This document shows positions 55,284 to 64,000 of a stretch of DNA of 64,000 nt, piece by piece. The stretch comes from Stratiolaelaps scimitus (taxonomy: Eukaryota > Arthropoda > Arachnida > Mesostigmata > Laelapidae): contig JABWDB010000070.1 of NCBI GenBank assembly GCA_019614645.1, positions 806,001-870,000 of the forward strand, given 5' to 3'. The notes under the pieces were generated by a model. It did not search any database. It was not told the origin of the DNA and saw only the letters and a list, made by a program, of their open reading frames with translations. Made by a program: the position numbers and the translations under genes. Position 1 is the first letter of the stretch. Every line of letters starts with the position of its first letter.

Positions 55284-55777
55284 CAGGGAACAAGCTGCTG
55301 TGTAGGACGTAGTAAGTAGCCCGAGATAATGTACAGCATATTTTGAAATGCTGCTTCTCTTTGCAAAACGACAACTCGTTAAAGCAACGCGAGGATTTCT
55401 GCTTTTGTCGGTGGAAACGCGACAATGTGCAATGGGATTAATTCTAGTCTGCGATTAATGCCACTAGAAATGTGTACCGCTTTGCAATTGTATAGCTAGA
55501 AGGTCAAAGTCTACAAACTGCATTGAATCAATAAATACATCATGCAGGTCTAATTGACCGCAAACTATATCGTTGCTAGAGGACAAATTTATCATAAGCA
55601 TCGACAATCGAGCAACGTTTTTCGGAGTGCACTGACCTCGACAAGTGTATCAGGGTGCTTCATGCAGCAGCTATGCTGTGATGATTGCCTGCGAGAGAAG
55701 CGTACGAAGGGAATGGGGGCGAACCTACAGATGACCTCAAGATGGACATTTTAACTATCTCAGATGTAGCTAGATGT

Positions 55778-55901
55778 GTCGAGCCCGGTGGCCTGATGGT
55801 GCATTCGTGTGCGCCTTGTAATCGGAGGAGATACATAGGTGCACGGGTTCGATCCCCACCGTTGCACATTTGCATTTAAAGGGGTTATCCAAAATGCATT
55901 T
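55778..55901 (+). repeat. SINE B copy with target-site duplication
   Basis: A complete tRNA-like head: acceptor-arm GGTGG pairs with CCACC, the TTGTAA anticodon loop suggests tRNA-Thr(UGU) origin, and box B is GGGTTCGATCCCC. The element is flanked by 16-base near-identical repeats, AGATGTAGCTAGATGT (55762-55777) and AGATGTAGTTAGATGT (55902-55917). These mark a LINE-type target-site duplication with one mismatch. At about 124 bases it defines the short form of the family. Confidence 0.82.
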
Positions 55902-56124
55902 AGATGTAGTTAGATGTATATAGAAGACAACAGTAGGTTTCATAGTTCGTCAGCTAGAAACAATCGAACTAAATTTTGAAAGCCAAAAAAAATAATGTTA
56001 CCTTTTTGTGCTACCTTAAAATGATCTCTAAAGCTACCTGTATGCGAACGTGTACAGATTACAAGCAGTGTCTCATTGCTATCATGACTAGTAACAGGAA
56101 TAGAAATTCTCCTACTCATAGTAC

Positions 56125-56182
56125 TAATAATAATAAAAATAATTTGAATAATTAGAATAATAATAATAATAATAGAATAATA
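56125..56182 (+). repeat. (AAT)n-rich stretch
   Basis: Imperfect AAT/ATA units over about 55 bases, with single interruptions. Confidence 0.8.
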
Positions 56183-56720
56183 CCAATGCTAAAAGAGCCA
56201 CTGTGTTATTCCGATATATGGAACTATTGTGATGAAACGTCCCCATAAAATGGAGAGTCACATAGAGTACTGATGGAAAATAACTATTTACCTAGATTCT
56301 TCATATTAGATGGTTGTTGTTATTATTATTATTCAAGATCCCTTGTTGCTCGGCGACGTCCCTCAGCGAAGCGTGGGCAAACTATGGAGTTCGGCGGTTC
56401 GGGCCAGCATCTGGGATGGATGCTACGCTACGCCCCCCCCCCCTTCACGGCTTTTTGCCTTCTTTTACCTTTGTTCCTGTTTGCCCGCCGGAGGCTGGCC
56501 CGTCCGCACATTATCGTTTTCTGACACAACCCGCAGACCCCGGTCGTTTCGCTTTATGACCGGGCAACTTTATGGAGCAGCTAGTTGCGCGATTTCGGTT
56601 ACATTGACCTCCGGCGGAGCCTTCTCCGCCGACGCCACTACTCCCTTTACTCCCGTATAGTCGTCTCCTCAACTATAAAATATCAGAAGGTCGTGTGTTC
56701 TATTATTTTACTCCGTCAAA

Positions 56721-56926
56721 CTATGTGGCGACCCGTTTCGAGCCAAAGCTTGACATGACCTCGGAGCCTTCGAGGCTCCGCGAGCATTTGCGCCGCCCCC
56801 GTCCATTCGCCCGTCCGAACGCTTCCCGGGTATCTTTAAATGTTTTCTCTGATGCAGGCTTCGTAGTGGCGGGTGCGATCGAGGGAAAGTTCGTCTTTTG
56901 AGGGTTCACCCGAGAGTAAGTAAGAT
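56721..56926 (-). CDS. Candidate terminal exon, Ser/Lys/Arg-rich
   Basis: The acceptor CATACCTACTTATCCTAG opens two bases, 67 codons and a TAG. Peptides VNPQKTNFPSIAPATTKPAS, EKTFKDTREAFGRANGRGRR and EGSEVMSSFGSKRVAT look like a basic, disordered tail. A plus-strand frame (56695-56901) covers the same bases with a good acceptor of its own, so the strand is uncertain. Confidence 0.32.
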
Positions 56927-57531
56927 CTAGGATAAGTAGGTATGACAATATGGCGTGATACTTACCCAACTCGCAATAGGTGAGTTGCAGGAAGAAGAAA
57001 GGCCGACAGAACTCTGTGAAAGTTGAGGCAATGGTAGCAGACGGAGCTCGTAGACCTGCATGTGCCTACGAAGGTCTACGAAGAGAGCAGAGAACTAGTG
57101 GAACATGCTTGCTGTGCGCTAGGGCTCGAATCCGAAGTTCTGTTCGAGTAACCTGTTCTAGTCTTCTATCGATCTCCATGGAATTATTCAGTCTTCGGTG
57201 ATGAAAGTATCCTCCGCCTCTCATTAGAATATCTCTAGATAGTTAGTTATATCCAGCCGCGGTTTCAGGTAGCCGTCGATTTTCAATTATAATGGTAATG
57301 CCATAGGTATAAGTATTAAGAAATGTCTCATGAAGAAAGAGTAGTAGCAGCAAATGAAGATCCAGTAAAATGAGAATAACAATGATAGTCGAATGAATCA
57401 ATAATAATCTCGTCTAATATGGCTAAAACTATTTCTACCAGAATAATCATCGACACTCAGGAGGGGCGGCAGCGCGATTTGCGGTTTACTAATCGGATAT
57501 TTATTATGTATATATATATATATATACGCAT
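56927..57531. other. Ambiguous frame then AT-rich DNA
   Basis: A plus frame at 56995-57201 begins after GTGAGTTGCAG and is Lys/Arg/Cys-rich; splice support is weak. TCGTAGACC and GGTCTACGA form a 9-bp inverted repeat near 57048-57083. The rest is AT-rich. Confidence 0.35.
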
Positions 57532-57571
57532 ACTGAGTCACTAATTATATATATATAATTAGTGACTCAGT
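57532..57571. repeat. 40-bp perfect palindrome
   Basis: Every base from 57532 to 57571 matches its reverse complement: ACTGAGTCACTAATTATATA followed directly by its complement. Each end carries a TGA(G/C)TCA core, the AP-1/bZIP recognition sequence. A (TA)n run sits just upstream at 57509-57526. Confidence 0.9.
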
Positions 57572-57969
57572 TGGAGATAGGGGGTGGGGACAGGGTATCA
57601 GGCCGAGACCGACGTGTACTAATTGAATATACTATACATCTATATATATTATTCCTAGCCCGACGCTGTTTATGTACGTAAAATCTAGATAGTCAGCCTC
57701 TCCAGTGCAAGTAGAACGGTATTGCCACACCCCAGCTACTGATGATTCGTGCACGAGTTTTCCAAAGCGTAGAACTGTTGTTGTTGTTGCTTTTATCCTG
57801 TCATTGCGTTTGAACTCACAAGTGGGTTCGTTTCACAATGCGGGAACTCTATACTGATGATACTTTCTTTCGTTAACTTTCTACATTAGACCTAGATCAT
57901 ACGTTCGGACGCATTCTTCCGAGTTATTAGAAATTGCATGAGCCCTCTGAGATTGAGATCTGGCATTAC
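57572..57969. other. No supported gene
   Basis: AT-rich, with a TTG repeat near 57777-57790 and short (TA) at 57640-57650. Confidence 0.5.
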
Positions 57970-58076
57970 CCTCTACGTCACGTGTGAGCTCCATTCGAAA
58001 GGCACGTCCTTTAAGCAATAATAGGAAGAGACGAGTAACATTGGAACACCTACCTAATAGCATACATAGGCGTTTT
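57970..58076 (-). CDS. Candidate internal exon, unknown protein
   Basis: The acceptor CCGGCCAGTAGGAGTCTTCAG and the donor GAGG|GTAATG bracket one base, 35 codons and one base. The peptide is KRLCMLLGRCSNVTRLFLLL then LKGRAFRMELTRDVE, a hydrophobic stretch between basic residues that could be a membrane anchor. Confidence 0.32.
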
Positions 58077-58162
58077 CTGAAGACTCCTACTGGCCGGGAA
58101 CCCCCCAATGTGTGCGCGTGTGTGTGTGTGACCGTGTTGCGAGATCCAGGCGACGGGCGTAG

Positions 58163-58517
58163 AACGTCACAACGGACCGGACGGGGAATCGAGGAACATC
58201 CGAGGAATGCGCTGCCGCTTATCCGATAGCAATCTTGGCATCGGCCGTGTGCCTGAGGATTGGATGCATCGACAGACGCGTGGACATTGGCGAACAGGAA
58301 GTGGAGGAGATCGGTGATGGCGTAGAGGCGTTAGCGCGACAGGCAGCGTTGCCGCCGCCGCCCGGTTGGCGCAGCTGGACCGTCCCCCACTCCCCGCCGC
58401 TGAGGGCCCATGAAGCCAAGCTGGCGCGCGGCAGCAGCTACGACGAGAAGTGTGCCCAGCTAGGGAAGAAGCACCTGTGTGAAATGTGTGAAGCTTCGAA
58501 CGATGTTCTCGTGAAAG
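58163..58517 (+). CDS. Candidate gene, exon a
   Basis: 118 codons plus one base are open from after a TAG at 58160 to the donor GTGAAAG|GTATTT. The peptide has a hydrophobic segment (AAAYPIAILASAVCLRIGCI), an acidic helix-like part (VDIGEQEVEEIGDGVEALAR), a Pro-rich part and a Cys-containing end (CAQLGKKHLCEMCEASNDVL). The left boundary is not fixed and no in-frame ATG is evident. The donor phase matches exon b. Confidence 0.42.
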
Positions 58518-58629
58518 GTATTTTAATTAACGTCTAGATTGATTTTTTACAACATACTATCACTACTCTACTACAACTACTGCTACTACTGCTAGCGCCT
58601 CCCATATAAATTGCTTGCTCTCTGACCAG

Positions 58630-58700
58630 CGGACCGGACGGATCCGCCAGAAGAGTCTGCCGCGGCGGCACGGCACTACGGCACTAGGAACCTGGAGTAG
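58630..58700 (+). CDS. Candidate gene, terminal exon b
   Basis: A pyrimidine-rich acceptor (AATTGCTTGCTCTCTGACCAG) opens two bases, 22 codons and a TAG (DRTDPPEESAAAARHYGTRN then LE). Joined to exon a across a 112-base intron, the phase is correct and gives an Ala codon. The peptide is acidic then Ala-rich. Confidence 0.4.
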
Positions 58701-60479
58701 CAGTCGAGAGCCGGACGTCGCAGCGAGTAGCGTTCAGCGCTATTGGCTATTGAAAAGTTTCCCGGCGTAGAATCCTGTAGATTTCGATGGGACAGTTGCA
58801 CCGCAGCGGTGCACTGCGCCTCTCACACAAACACCAAAGTACCCGGCCGGAGCGAAAAGCATGTCACACGCCTCGGGGAGGGTCGTCGTGTTTGTAGCAC
58901 ATTTGTGTAGTTAGCGGCGTCGACGACAGCCTAAAGCGGGTCGGGCCTCCTTATCCATTCGTTAGCAGTGACGAGCGCCCTTCAAACTAGAAGAAGATCG
59001 TGGGCGCACTGTGTGTGTGTGTATGCGGGTATGTAAAGTTAAACAGGCGTGTTTTCATTGGCAGGCTAACCTGCCGTCCAATCTTGGCAGCAATCTAATG
59101 GACAATAGATCTTATTGACTGCTAGCTGTATATATGAAGGCTGAACACGGCGGAACCCCTGAATTGCCGTTACGACCTGAAGAGGCTCAATGATTTTAAT
59201 TCGACCGCGCCGATTTTGCTAATTAGGATCTTGTCTGTTACGCAGAACAGGTCAAACGCGTTGTCGACGTTGTGACGGGTGGTGAAATGCCTTAACACAG
59301 AACAGAGAAGAAATTACATTGCCAAACCTGCTTGCTATTGCAGTCGTTGTCTGACGGTTAGACATTGTTTGTACCATTATCTTATTGCTATAAGGGATCT
59401 CACCGCTCTCACTCGCTCCTTGGTTCTCACTGGAGGAAACTTTGACATTGGAAATAGAGAGAGCAACTCAATCAGCGTTCTTCCGCAGGCGATAGTTTAG
59501 AAAGTGCAAGGTCTTTACAATGTTGCAGGTACCCTTTAACATTATAACTATCATACATCAACCACGAGAACATATATTGAGATCATGATTGTCCGCCTTT
59601 AAATATACGATAATACCACAAGGATAGTACATTCGGGTCTATTGCACGAGCTATGACAGGGTCCGCTTCGTTTGTAGAACGCTTCACAAGCACAACTGCT
59701 CGATTGCGCTTTCACACATCGCGCAGTATGTAATTAGTTGCGAGTGCACCTGTGCTGTAATGGGAGGTACGCACGCCATGACCACGGCTTGCTGCATCCG
59801 CTGTAGATCTCAGCTAATTATCTTAGATAAACTTGCGTGTTTTCGGTGGCACCTGCTTTAGGTGTTCGCACGCGACTGGGGTGTGACAATAATGGCGGAT
59901 ACGATATTGTTATGTATGGTGTAGTTAACCCACCGGCTGGCAAAATCGAATATAGTTTAGGTCAGATTCTATGATGGCAGATAATGGGTCCCGTTTATAT
60001 GTAGTTAGTAGATCTCAGCTACAGTCAACAGGTTTTATGTGAAAAACTGAGCTACGTCCAATCTGCTCGTACACGTGCGTGGAGGAACTGAATGAGGATG
60101 TCAAGCAGTTGAAGAAAGAACACAAATATATGGGTCTATAGATATATTATCTAAAGTGCATAAGTGAAACTACAAATATTACATTAGGTTCTTCTCTCCA
60201 TAGCATCATCTTAAACGTAATTGAAAGCTTGAGAGTCAGGAGATCTAATCAATTCTTGAAAGGTAACAACAAACGAAATTAGAACCGAAAGTTAGAAACT
60301 GAAAGCGCACTAACTCTGACGTAATGGGATCTACGGGAGGTTGTAGCGAAAGTGCTTCGACTGGAACTGCTACGTTCGTTAGACACGATCCCACAGTAAA
60401 GCCTGGCAAATCCATTGAGATACATGGATGTTACTGGGAGTGCGCTAGAATCCTCAAAATGCATTATATATATATGTAA
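58701..60479. other. No firmly supported gene
   Basis: GC-rich to about 59000, with a GT run at 59011-59022, then AT-rich. A plus frame at 59279-59500 has a weak acceptor. No repeat copy was recognised. Confidence 0.45.
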
Positions 60480-61260
60480 AAGGAAGAAATCTGGTGTACT
60501 TATCAACTGACACCTTTCATCTCCAGAATGGGTCCAACCTATTTGTTTATGCAGGCAACGCAGTGCTAATCAACTGTTCGGCACAAGAAACTCCCATGTC
60601 CGACGTAGAGATAATACGTAGACGTACCCGGCATTTATTAGTTAAAAAAAATTTAAACAAAATGTACATATTCAATAATTGGGGACAGCGTCAGGCCGAT
60701 GCTTTGAAGACAACTCTACCACACGTTGGAGCATCAATCAGACAAGATTGGCTTCCGATCAATCGCGAGAAAAAACGCAATAAATTCAATTTAAAGTTCG
60801 CACAGCAGTTTCCCGGCGATCTAAGGCTGAAATCAGCTGCATGACTATGAATAAACCCAGTGGATCCCCATCACCGCCATACACTCAAACCGAACGCATA
60901 AGATATTTGGAGATCATATTATCCAACAAGATATCATGGTCTGAACAAGTCCATTACATTTACGGGAAAATGGGTAAATTTATTACCACATTGCCATAAA
61001 TAAGATACTCTGCAACAGTTAGCTTCAAAAAACAAGCCCATAGAATAATCCTAAAAGGCCGTTACCGCCAAACAGTCTAATCTGTTTTGGAGGGACGTTC
61101 CCCAATTCCCGAGCGCAGCTGAGCATCATTCAAGTTGTTAGGTCATTAGGCTGGTGACTGGAGCTTGTCCCATAGACAACGCATCGTCAATCATGGAATC
61201 GTTGAATAACCTCAAGCAGCTGCCTGTCACGTAACACGCGTGGCTTAATTAGGTGCGTGC
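60480..61260 (+). mobile_element. Decayed LINE reverse-transcriptase fragment
   Basis: The plus frame at 60494-60844 contains NLFVYAGNAVLINCSAQE, where the catalytic F/Y-A-D-D of reverse transcriptase (60548-60559) has become Y-A-G-N. After frameshifts, RIRYLEIILSNKISW (60895-60940) matches the K-Y-L-G-x-x-x-S-x-x-L-x-W motif following the RT domain. Loss of both catalytic aspartates and several stops show a dead copy. It is a different part of the ORF from the fragment at 51970-53130. Confidence 0.68.
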
Positions 61261-62303
61261 AGGGGTCATTGCAAACCGCTAAGTCACGAAGCAGGCCATA
61301 CTAAACCACGTTAGGGCGATTCAGGTCCTCCGCGCTCTTCACCTTACTTCTACGAAAGGCTTCTGGTTTGCATATGACACAATTCTCACTGTCCTTGTTC
61401 AATTGCATGCTTCAGCAATGTGAATACGAATTGCGATTAATTGGCCAGATGAATTAATGCATCATTACACGGACTTTACCTTACGGAACCCCATGTCATT
61501 GAATCATATAGGTTTTAATGTAACAAAGGCATGATACGAAATATAAATGGACATCGCAAAAACAAATTCGTCGGTTCTCAGATAATTCTACGCAGAACAG
61601 CGCTGCTGAGTTCATAGAGCAGTGTTTGCTTTATTGAAACTTCAGAGTTAAGCACGATGCGGGTAGCAGCATCAAAACGAATGCGATGCAAACTGTGATA
61701 GCAGGATATCGTCAAAGACATTTCCGGGGATGTTAATGGGGAATGATCTCTAGTAATACCTTGCGGCCAGTCCTACGATCTGGGTCTTATCTGTACATAA
61801 ACATATTTCCCATCTGCTGAGTACAGTAAGAATAATGAAGGGAAAAAAAGCCACTCGGACCATTTGCTCGCCGTTGCGGTGCACCCAACGGCTCCGAAAT
61901 ATACCGCAGAATGACTACGATCCTAGAACAGTGGATTACGGGATCTCCTAGTCCACCGTTCGTCGTCAGGCAGCTTTAGTGATAGTCGCACACCCGACCC
62001 GAGGCGTTATTTATTCACTCGGTGTTATTGGCGACATATTATGCAAATTATTTGTTATCCTCAACAGTGATTAAGCGTCACAGTGTCACAACGTTTGATG
62101 TAATTAGCGTTATATATATATATATATATATATATGCATGCTGTTCGAATACCTTAAAATCTCACACCCATATTGATCTTAGATCTCTCGATAAAACTTC
62201 AATGACGTGCCTTTTTTCATCTTATACCCTCATTGTTCTTTTTTGCTATCTTGTAAAACAATTTCCTTCGCTCGCTTCATAATCATTCCTAGATTTGCTT
62301 CAG
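61261..62303. other. No supported gene
   Basis: AT-rich. A TAGTAATACCTTGCGG block near 61753 resembles the SINE A middle block, but nothing else of that family is visible. (TA)n at 62111-62135. Confidence 0.45.
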
Positions 62304-62464
62304 CGAACTCATCGTATGTAATTCCTCCAACATATATGCGGATGCGAGTGGCTTCGAATCAAAATGCAACCTTAACCAAGATTGTTTGCATGCACCTTAA
62401 CTCTAAATCGGGTCTGTTGATGAAAATGATTCGTAGCCAATTTTACAGAAGATCAACCATATAA
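62304..62464 (+). CDS. Candidate terminal exon, unknown protein
   Basis: The acceptor ATCATTCCTAGATTTGCTTCAG opens two bases, 52 codons and a TAA. The peptide includes NSSYVIPPTYMRMRVASNQN and KIVCMHLNSKSGLLMKMIRS. A second frame from the same acceptor is open for 31 codons and is Cys-rich, so the phase is uncertain. Confidence 0.28.
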
Positions 62465-62530
62465 TAAGTTAGTCGTGCGACAAAGAAAATGAAGGAGTTC
62501 TTGACTATGAATGGTATAGTGAATATGGCC

Positions 62531-62555
62531 TCTCTCTCTCTCTCACTCTCTCTCA
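62531..62555. repeat. (CT)n microsatellite
   Basis: CT units interrupted once by CA, lying just downstream of the minus-strand frame 62553-62819. Confidence 0.85.
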
Positions 62556-62645
62556 TGGCAGTGTCCTTTCAGATCTATGCAATTGACCGATTATTTCGTA
62601 AGGAGGTAGCGTCGAACGTGGTGCGAAGATAAGGCAGAACCTTAC

Positions 62646-62813
62646 GTAGAATTGAGACGTGTCAAATTTAGACTCAAGTCCCTCAAGGATAGTGTAACCT
62701 TTAAAAATAGGACTAACTTGCAGACTGCGAACCATGATACGCGAGTGGTCTCCAGTTCGCTCTAATATCTGAAGCAAGCTCCATAATCCCGTGTGACGTT
62801 GCTCCGCGTTGAG
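62646..62813 (-). CDS. Candidate internal exon, unknown protein
   Basis: 56 codons end exactly at a consensus GTAAGG donor (TTCTAC|GTAAGG) in phase 0. The peptide LNAEQRHTGLWSLLQILERT, GDHSRIMVRSLQVSPIFKGY, TILEGLESKFDTSQFY is among the most natural-looking in the window. The acceptor (GGTTTGATTGGAG) is poor, so the left end may differ. No family is recognised. Confidence 0.38.
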
Positions 62814-63183
62814 CTCCAATCAAACCGTCGTCTTAGCCCAGCGCCACCCTGCGGTCGCCATCATCCGTATAGTCGAGCATATAGTTCAAACAATGGCGGG
62901 GATCCACAACAGCTACAGGTAAGGGAAATCGGTAAAACCGACCCAAACTAAACAAAACCTCTCCCTGAAAAAGTGACTATAGATTTTATAAGGAAGCGGT
63001 GGGTATATACACAATTAGATAGGCCTCGTATCAAACGGGTAAGATACGGTCGTGTCGTAGGGCAGAGAGGATAGTTATGATTGTGTGTTCAAAAAATAGT
63101 CTTCTCCCAGTTCAGCGTACCGCTACGCTAATCTCGGTAGCGGTTGCTTTCTCATCATATTTTTGTGGCTACTATTTCTAATT

Positions 63184-63429
63184 TCAAACGTCCTTCTCCG
63201 CCATTCGTACACATTTGCATAGAACCACCGTCGCTTTCCGCGATACAGCAGCCACCACTGTCTGCATCACCATCGTCATTATCCTCTCCGCAGAGGAGAG
63301 TTTGACAACGCCGAATTCAAGCCGTCCGTAGTCGGAGATCAATTTAACCCACGCGCGCGGAGATTCTGAACAGCACGCAGGACGCGGGCACATCGACGAG
63401 CGCAAGCCTCCCGATGAAATGCGCTGCAT
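63184..63429 (-). CDS. Candidate small ORF, divergent partner
   Basis: The ATG at 63429 (G at -3) opens 81 codons to a TGA. The peptide begins MQRISSGGLRSSMCPRPACC and includes KLISDYGRLEFGVVKLSSAE and VMQTVVAAVSRKATVVLCKC. It starts 77 bases from, and points away from, the plus-strand ORF at 63507. An overlapping minus frame (63339-63548) is also open. Confidence 0.32.
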   Translation of the reverse strand: MQRISSGGLRSSMCPRPACCSESPRAWVKLISDYGRLEFGVVKLSSAERIMTMVMQTVVAAVSRKATVVLCKCVRMAEKDV

Positions 63430-63506
63430 CGCGCTAGAGCTTGCCCAATCGGACGAGTTGTTCCCGTTCCATTGTTCGACGCCTTGGTAGGCGTTTCGGT
63501 GGCAAG
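63430..63506. promoter_or_regulatory. Possible bidirectional promoter
   Basis: A 77-base spacer between two divergent candidate start codons. It holds a CCAAT box (63445-63449) and ends in GGCAAGATGGCCGCG, which resembles the YY1 initiator motif CAAGATGGCGGC and includes the plus-strand ATG. No TATA box is seen. The promoter role is inferred from layout only. Confidence 0.33.
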
Positions 63507-63742
63507 ATGGCCGCGTGTCGTTATATATACATCATCCCGTATCGCCAAGGCAAAGGAAATATGGCCCCAATGGAATGCTCAATGACCGGATGGACCGTGA
63601 TACAGTTCTGTCTACTGGAAATTCGAACAGATTCGAACAACCAATGCCTCGACATGAGGCAGAGGGACCATCGTTGTGCTGCCAACGATGACCTTGCCGT
63701 CGATGACGATAATGTGTCTCTTCCACATGCATTCGTCCCAAC
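63507..63742 (+). CDS. Candidate gene, initiator exon a
   Basis: AAG-ATGG is a strong Kozak start. 78 codons plus two bases run to a donor CCAAC|GTAGAT. The peptide is MAACRYIYIIPYRQGKGNMA, PMECSMTGWTVIQFCLLEIR and an acidic end (NDDLAVDDDNVSLPHAFVP). If unspliced, the ORF ends at 63746. The phase fits the next candidate exon at 63840. Confidence 0.4.
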
Positions 63743-63839
63743 GTAGATGGCATTGTGATATACAGTCTTGGTCGGCAGTCAGAACCCGTACACAATATTC
63801 GTGGTGATGTGCTTTGAAATTACTGTATCGTTTGTATAG

Positions 63840-63979
63840 AAAGCTTCCTCTATTCGAAGGATGTCGTATAGATCAGCAGGGCACACTGACGGACGAACAC
63901 AGATGTCATCGACCGGACGTCGTCACGTGTACTGCGTTATTGTCTCGTTCGTCGAAAATATCGCAAACGGCCATTTTTA
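63840..63979 (+). CDS. Candidate gene, exon b
   Basis: The acceptor TTACTGTATCGTTTGTATAG and a GTAAGA donor bracket one base, 46 codons and one base. The peptide reads KLPLFEGCRIDQQGTLTDEH, RCHRPDVVTCTALLSRSSKI and SQTAIF. It joins in phase to 63742 over a 97-base intron (Thr codon at the junction). The gene would continue past the window end. The family is not recognised. Confidence 0.42.
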
Positions 63980-64000
63980 GTAAGAAACACCGAAAATGAC

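Overview
This window is nuclear DNA from a multicellular eukaryote, most likely an invertebrate and perhaps an arthropod. The reasons are as follows. There is no bacterial-style gene packing. Long AT-rich stretches alternate with GC-rich islands, and CpG is frequent, unlike vertebrate DNA. Simple repeats of TA, CT, GT and trinucleotides are common. Several families of short tRNA-headed SINEs and two decayed LINE fragments are present. I cannot name the species.

No long open frame is convincing: frames of 150-200 codons are expected by chance in 64 kb. Coding content was therefore sought as short exons with a plausible AG acceptor, a GT donor, an open frame and protein-like composition. Flanked open blocks of this kind also arise by chance, so most exon calls carry 0.2-0.45 confidence and some will be wrong. 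The best are those where neighbouring candidates agree in reading phase: 30157-31645 (+, three exons, the last with an Sm-like motif), 32773-33895 (+, four exons), 36597-35348 (-, three exons), 58163-58700 (+, two exons), 47109-46542 (-, two exons) and 63507 to the window end (+, two exons).

Layout. 1-10 kb: sparse minus-strand exons, one SINE, a miRNA-like hairpin and a possible GT31-like exon. 10-20 kb: GC-rich islands with trinucleotide repeats and candidate exons on both strands. 20-30 kb: SINEs, a 33-bp hairpin, and a terminal and an initiator exon in tandem on the minus strand. 30-38 kb: the densest candidate-gene stretch. 38-51 kb: scattered exons. 51-56 kb: LINE and SINE cluster. 56-64 kb: a 40-bp perfect palindrome, a two-exon gene, a second LINE fragment, and two ORFs diverging from a short CCAAT-containing spacer.

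The firmest calls are the repeats: SINE A (3 copies), SINE B (4 copies, one with clear target-site duplication), SINE C (4 copies or tails) and the LINE fragments. I see no CRISPR array, bacterial insertion sequence or ordinary tRNA/rRNA gene. Nothing proves an undescribed system. The most worthwhile leads are the Sm-like gene, the hairpins and palindrome, the divergent promoter and the SINE families.
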